From contig CAJLWO010000079.1 in assembly GCA_905210435.1 (NCBI GenBank), positions 1 to 6,915 on the forward strand: a DNA stretch of 6,915 nucleotides. Reading direction: 5' to 3'. A program made the translations under genes and the position numbers. The DNA is from an uncultured Bacteroidales bacterium (GTDB taxonomy: Bacteria; Bacteroidota; Bacteroidia; Bacteroidales; Muribaculaceae). Numbering within the stretch: the stretch's first letter is position 1; the number at the start of each line of letters is the position of its first letter. This document shows positions 5,336-6,915 of the stretch, one piece after another. The notes below the pieces were generated by a model, which saw only the letters and a program-made list of their open reading frames with translations, was not told where the DNA came from and ran no database searches.

Positions 5336-6826
5336 ATGATAAAAGAGAATAATCTGACCATCTACAACTCCCTGTCGCGCCGCAAGGAACTGTTCCGCCC
5401 CATACATCCGGAGCGTGTAGGCATGTACGTGTGCGGCCCGACGGTGTACGGCGACGGCCATCTGGGACACGCCCGTCCCGCCGTCACTTTCGACGTCCTC
5501 TTCCGCTATCTGCGCCATCTCGGCTACAAGGTGCGCTACGTGCGCAACATCACCGATGTGGGCCATCTCGAGCATGATGCCGACGAGGGCGAGGACAAGA
5601 TTGCCAAAAAAGCACGCCTCGAGCAACTCGAGCCTATGGAGGTGGTGCAGCATTATCTCAACCGCTACCATCAGGCGATGGCGCGTCTCAACGTGCTGCC
5701 CCCGTCGATTGAGCCGCACGCTTCCGGCCATATCATCGAGCAGATCGAGTATATCAAGAAGATACTTGAGAGCGGATATGCCTACGAGAGCAACGGGTCG
5801 GTGTATTTCGACGTGCCCAAGTACAATGCCGACCACAACTACGGCAAGCTCTCGGGCCGCAATATCGACGAACTCCTGTCGGAGACACGCGCCCTCGACG
5901 GTCAGAGCGAAAAACGCAACCCCGCCGACTTCGCGCTGTGGAAAAAAGCCGCTCCCGAGCATATCATGCACTGGCCCTCGCCCTGGAGCGAAGGCTTTCC
6001 GGGATGGCACCTCGAATGCTCCACGATGGGCGAAAAATACCTCGGCGAGCAGTTCGACATACACGGCGGAGGCATGGACCTGAAGTTCCCCCACCACGAG
6101 TGCGAGATAGCACAGTCGGTGGCTCACAACGGCCATGATGCCGTGCACTACTGGATGCACAACAACATGATTACCATCGGCGGCCAGAAGATGGGCAAGT
6201 CGCTCGGCAACTTCATCACCCTCGATGAGTTCTTCACCGGCAGCCACAAGCTCCTGTCGCAGCCCTACACACCGATGACAATCCGTTTCTTCATGCTCCA
6301 GGCGCAATACCGTTCGACCATCGACTTCTCCAACGATGCCCTGCAGGCAGCCGAAAAAGCATTGAAGCGCATGCTCGAAGGCTACCGCCGTATCGCCGAT
6401 CTCAAAGCCTTCGAAGCAAGCGATGTCGCCGCCGATATAGCCGCCCTCGCTACTAAATGCTACGAAGCGCTCGACGACGACCTCAACACGCCAATCGTGC
6501 TTGCGCATCTGTTTGAGGCATGCTCGATTGTCAACCGCATCAACGACGGCAACGCCAAGGCCACTGCGGCCGATATCGACGCTCTCCGCTCGTTGTTCGA
6601 CACATTCCTGTTTGACATCCTCGGAGTCAGCGACGACGTGGTCGAAGGTGGCGACAAGAGTGCGCTCAAACCGTTTGAGGATGCCGTTGACCTTCTGCTC
6701 AATATCCGCGCCGAGGCCAAGGCGAAAAAAGACTGGGCCACATCCGACGCCATACGCGACGGCCTGGCGAATATCGGCTTCAACGTAAAGGACACCAAGG
6801 ACGGCTTCGAATGGAGTCTGAAATAA
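5336..6826 (+). CDS. cysS: Cysteinyl-tRNA synthetase
   Basis: CysS (EC 6.1.1.16) is a cytoplasmic class I aminoacyl-tRNA synthetase that charges tRNA-Cys using ATP. The ATG at 5336 gives 496 residues and a normal Bacteroidetes N-terminus (LTIYNSL). An in-frame TTG at 5306 would add ten poorly conserved residues next to the upstream hairpin and is rejected. The HIGH-type signature is HLGH at 42-45. The KMSKS loop is KMGKS at 285-289, a Gly variant I associate with Bacteroidetes CysS. The zinc ligands can be placed by comparison with the E. coli enzyme (C28, C209, H234, E238): C33 in YVCGPTVYG, C228 in WHLECS, then H253 and E257 in FPHHECE. The anticodon-binding DALR-type helical domain includes DDDLNTPIVLAHLFE (380-394). 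The C-terminus has the usual KKDWATSDAIRDGL and DTKDGFEW. Length and motif order are normal, with no sign of damage. It follows a strong hairpin and is followed by a palindromic repeat, so it is probably monocistronic. Confidence 0.97.
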   Translation: MIKENNLTIYNSLSRRKELFRPIHPERVGMYVCGPTVYGDGHLGHARPAVTFDVLFRYLRHLGYKVRYVRNITDVGHLEHDADEGEDKIAKKARLEQLEPMEVVQHYLNRYHQAMARLNVLPPSIEPHASGHIIEQIEYIKKILESGYAYESNGSVYFDVPKYNADHNYGKLSGRNIDELLSETRALDGQSEKRNPADFALWKKAAPEHIMHWPSPWSEGFPGWHLECSTMGEKYLGEQFDIHGGGMDLKFPHHECEIAQSVAHNGHDAVHYWMHNNMITIGGQKMGKSLGNFITLDEFFTGSHKLLSQPYTPMTIRFFMLQAQYRSTIDFSNDALQAAEKALKRMLEGYRRIADLKAFEASDVAADIAALATKCYEALDDDLNTPIVLAHLFEACSIVNRINDGNAKATAADIDALRSLFDTFLFDILGVSDDVVEGGDKSALKPFEDAVDLLLNIRAEAKAKKDWATSDAIRDGLANIGFNVKDTKDGFEWSLK

Positions 6827-6842
6827 ATACATCAAATGGAAA

Positions 6843-6915
6843 GTAGGGCTGCACCCCGGTGCAGCCGCAGAGAAATTAACCATAAAACGGCGTGGCGGCT
6901 GCACCGGGGTGCAGC
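6843..6915. repeat. Nested palindromes after cysS, cut by the window end
   Basis: GGCTGCACC (6847-6855) and GGTGCAGCC (6858-6866) form a 9-bp palindrome around CC. A second palindrome at 6897-6915 has GGCTGCACC, then GG, then GGTGCAGC. The two are inverted copies: bases 6848-6868 are the exact reverse complement of 6895-6915, 21 bp, with a 26-bp AT-rich spacer. The first copy is preceded by GTAGG (6843-6847), so the second probably continues past the window as CCTAC. RNA could fold as two hairpins or one long one. No T-run follows inside the window. It could end transcription of cysS or be a REP-like dispersed element. Confidence 0.7.

Noticed and set aside
5018..6904. A 628-codon open frame on the - strand across cysS and most of the DUF3467 gene
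   Set aside because: It is antisense to cysS, which has complete catalytic motifs, and to the DUF3467 gene. Its translation shows no recognisable domain. Long antisense frames are expected from high-G+C codon bias.

Overview
The window looks like an ordinary chromosomal stretch from a member of the Bacteroidales. A Muribaculaceae-like relative is my best guess, but I cannot prove the family from sequence alone. The evidence is of several kinds. The cysteinyl-tRNA synthetase reads like Bacteroidetes CysS, including KMGKS in place of KMSKS. There is a DUF3467 small protein and a Bacteroidetes-style AraC regulator. Start codons lack Shine-Dalgarno sequences and often have A-rich leaders. Promoter candidates fit the Bacteroidetes TTTG / TAnnTTTG pattern. 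Hand-counted lines give about 57-63% G+C in three genes and about 37-45% in the first half of the araC-type gene.

All five genes are on the + strand. 1-165 is a leader region with a good promoter candidate and a small GC-rich hairpin. 166-2562 encodes a secreted glycoside hydrolase family 31 enzyme whose nucleophile motif (GDLGEPE) resembles the 4-alpha-glucosyltransferase branch more than classical alpha-glucosidases. A perfect hairpin at 2566-2585 separates it from 2634-3677, a polytopic membrane protein of the lysylphosphatidylglycerol-synthase transmembrane / YbhN flippase-like family. A perfect 14-bp inverted repeat (3708-3754) lies just before an AraC-family regulator (3762-4676). An AT-rich intergenic region (4677-4910) carries a TATATTTG box, an upstream dyad and a stem-loop leader for the DUF3467 gene (4911-5231). 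A strong hairpin (5269-5295) separates that from cysS (5336-6826). The window ends inside nested GC-rich palindromes (6843-6915).

The genes do not form an obvious pathway. The spacers of about 70-230 bp, nearly all with hairpins or promoter-like sequence, suggest four or five separately controlled units rather than one operon. There is no SusC/SusD pair, so the GH31 enzyme is not in a visible polysaccharide utilisation locus. I see no CRISPR, transposase, phage, toxin-antitoxin, defence or biosynthetic system, no tRNA or rRNA, and no evidence of a new multigene system. The best leads are regulatory or repeat structures: the palindromes sharing GTAGGG edges after two genes, the stem-loop leader of the DUF3467 gene, and the inverted repeat at the araC-type gene.
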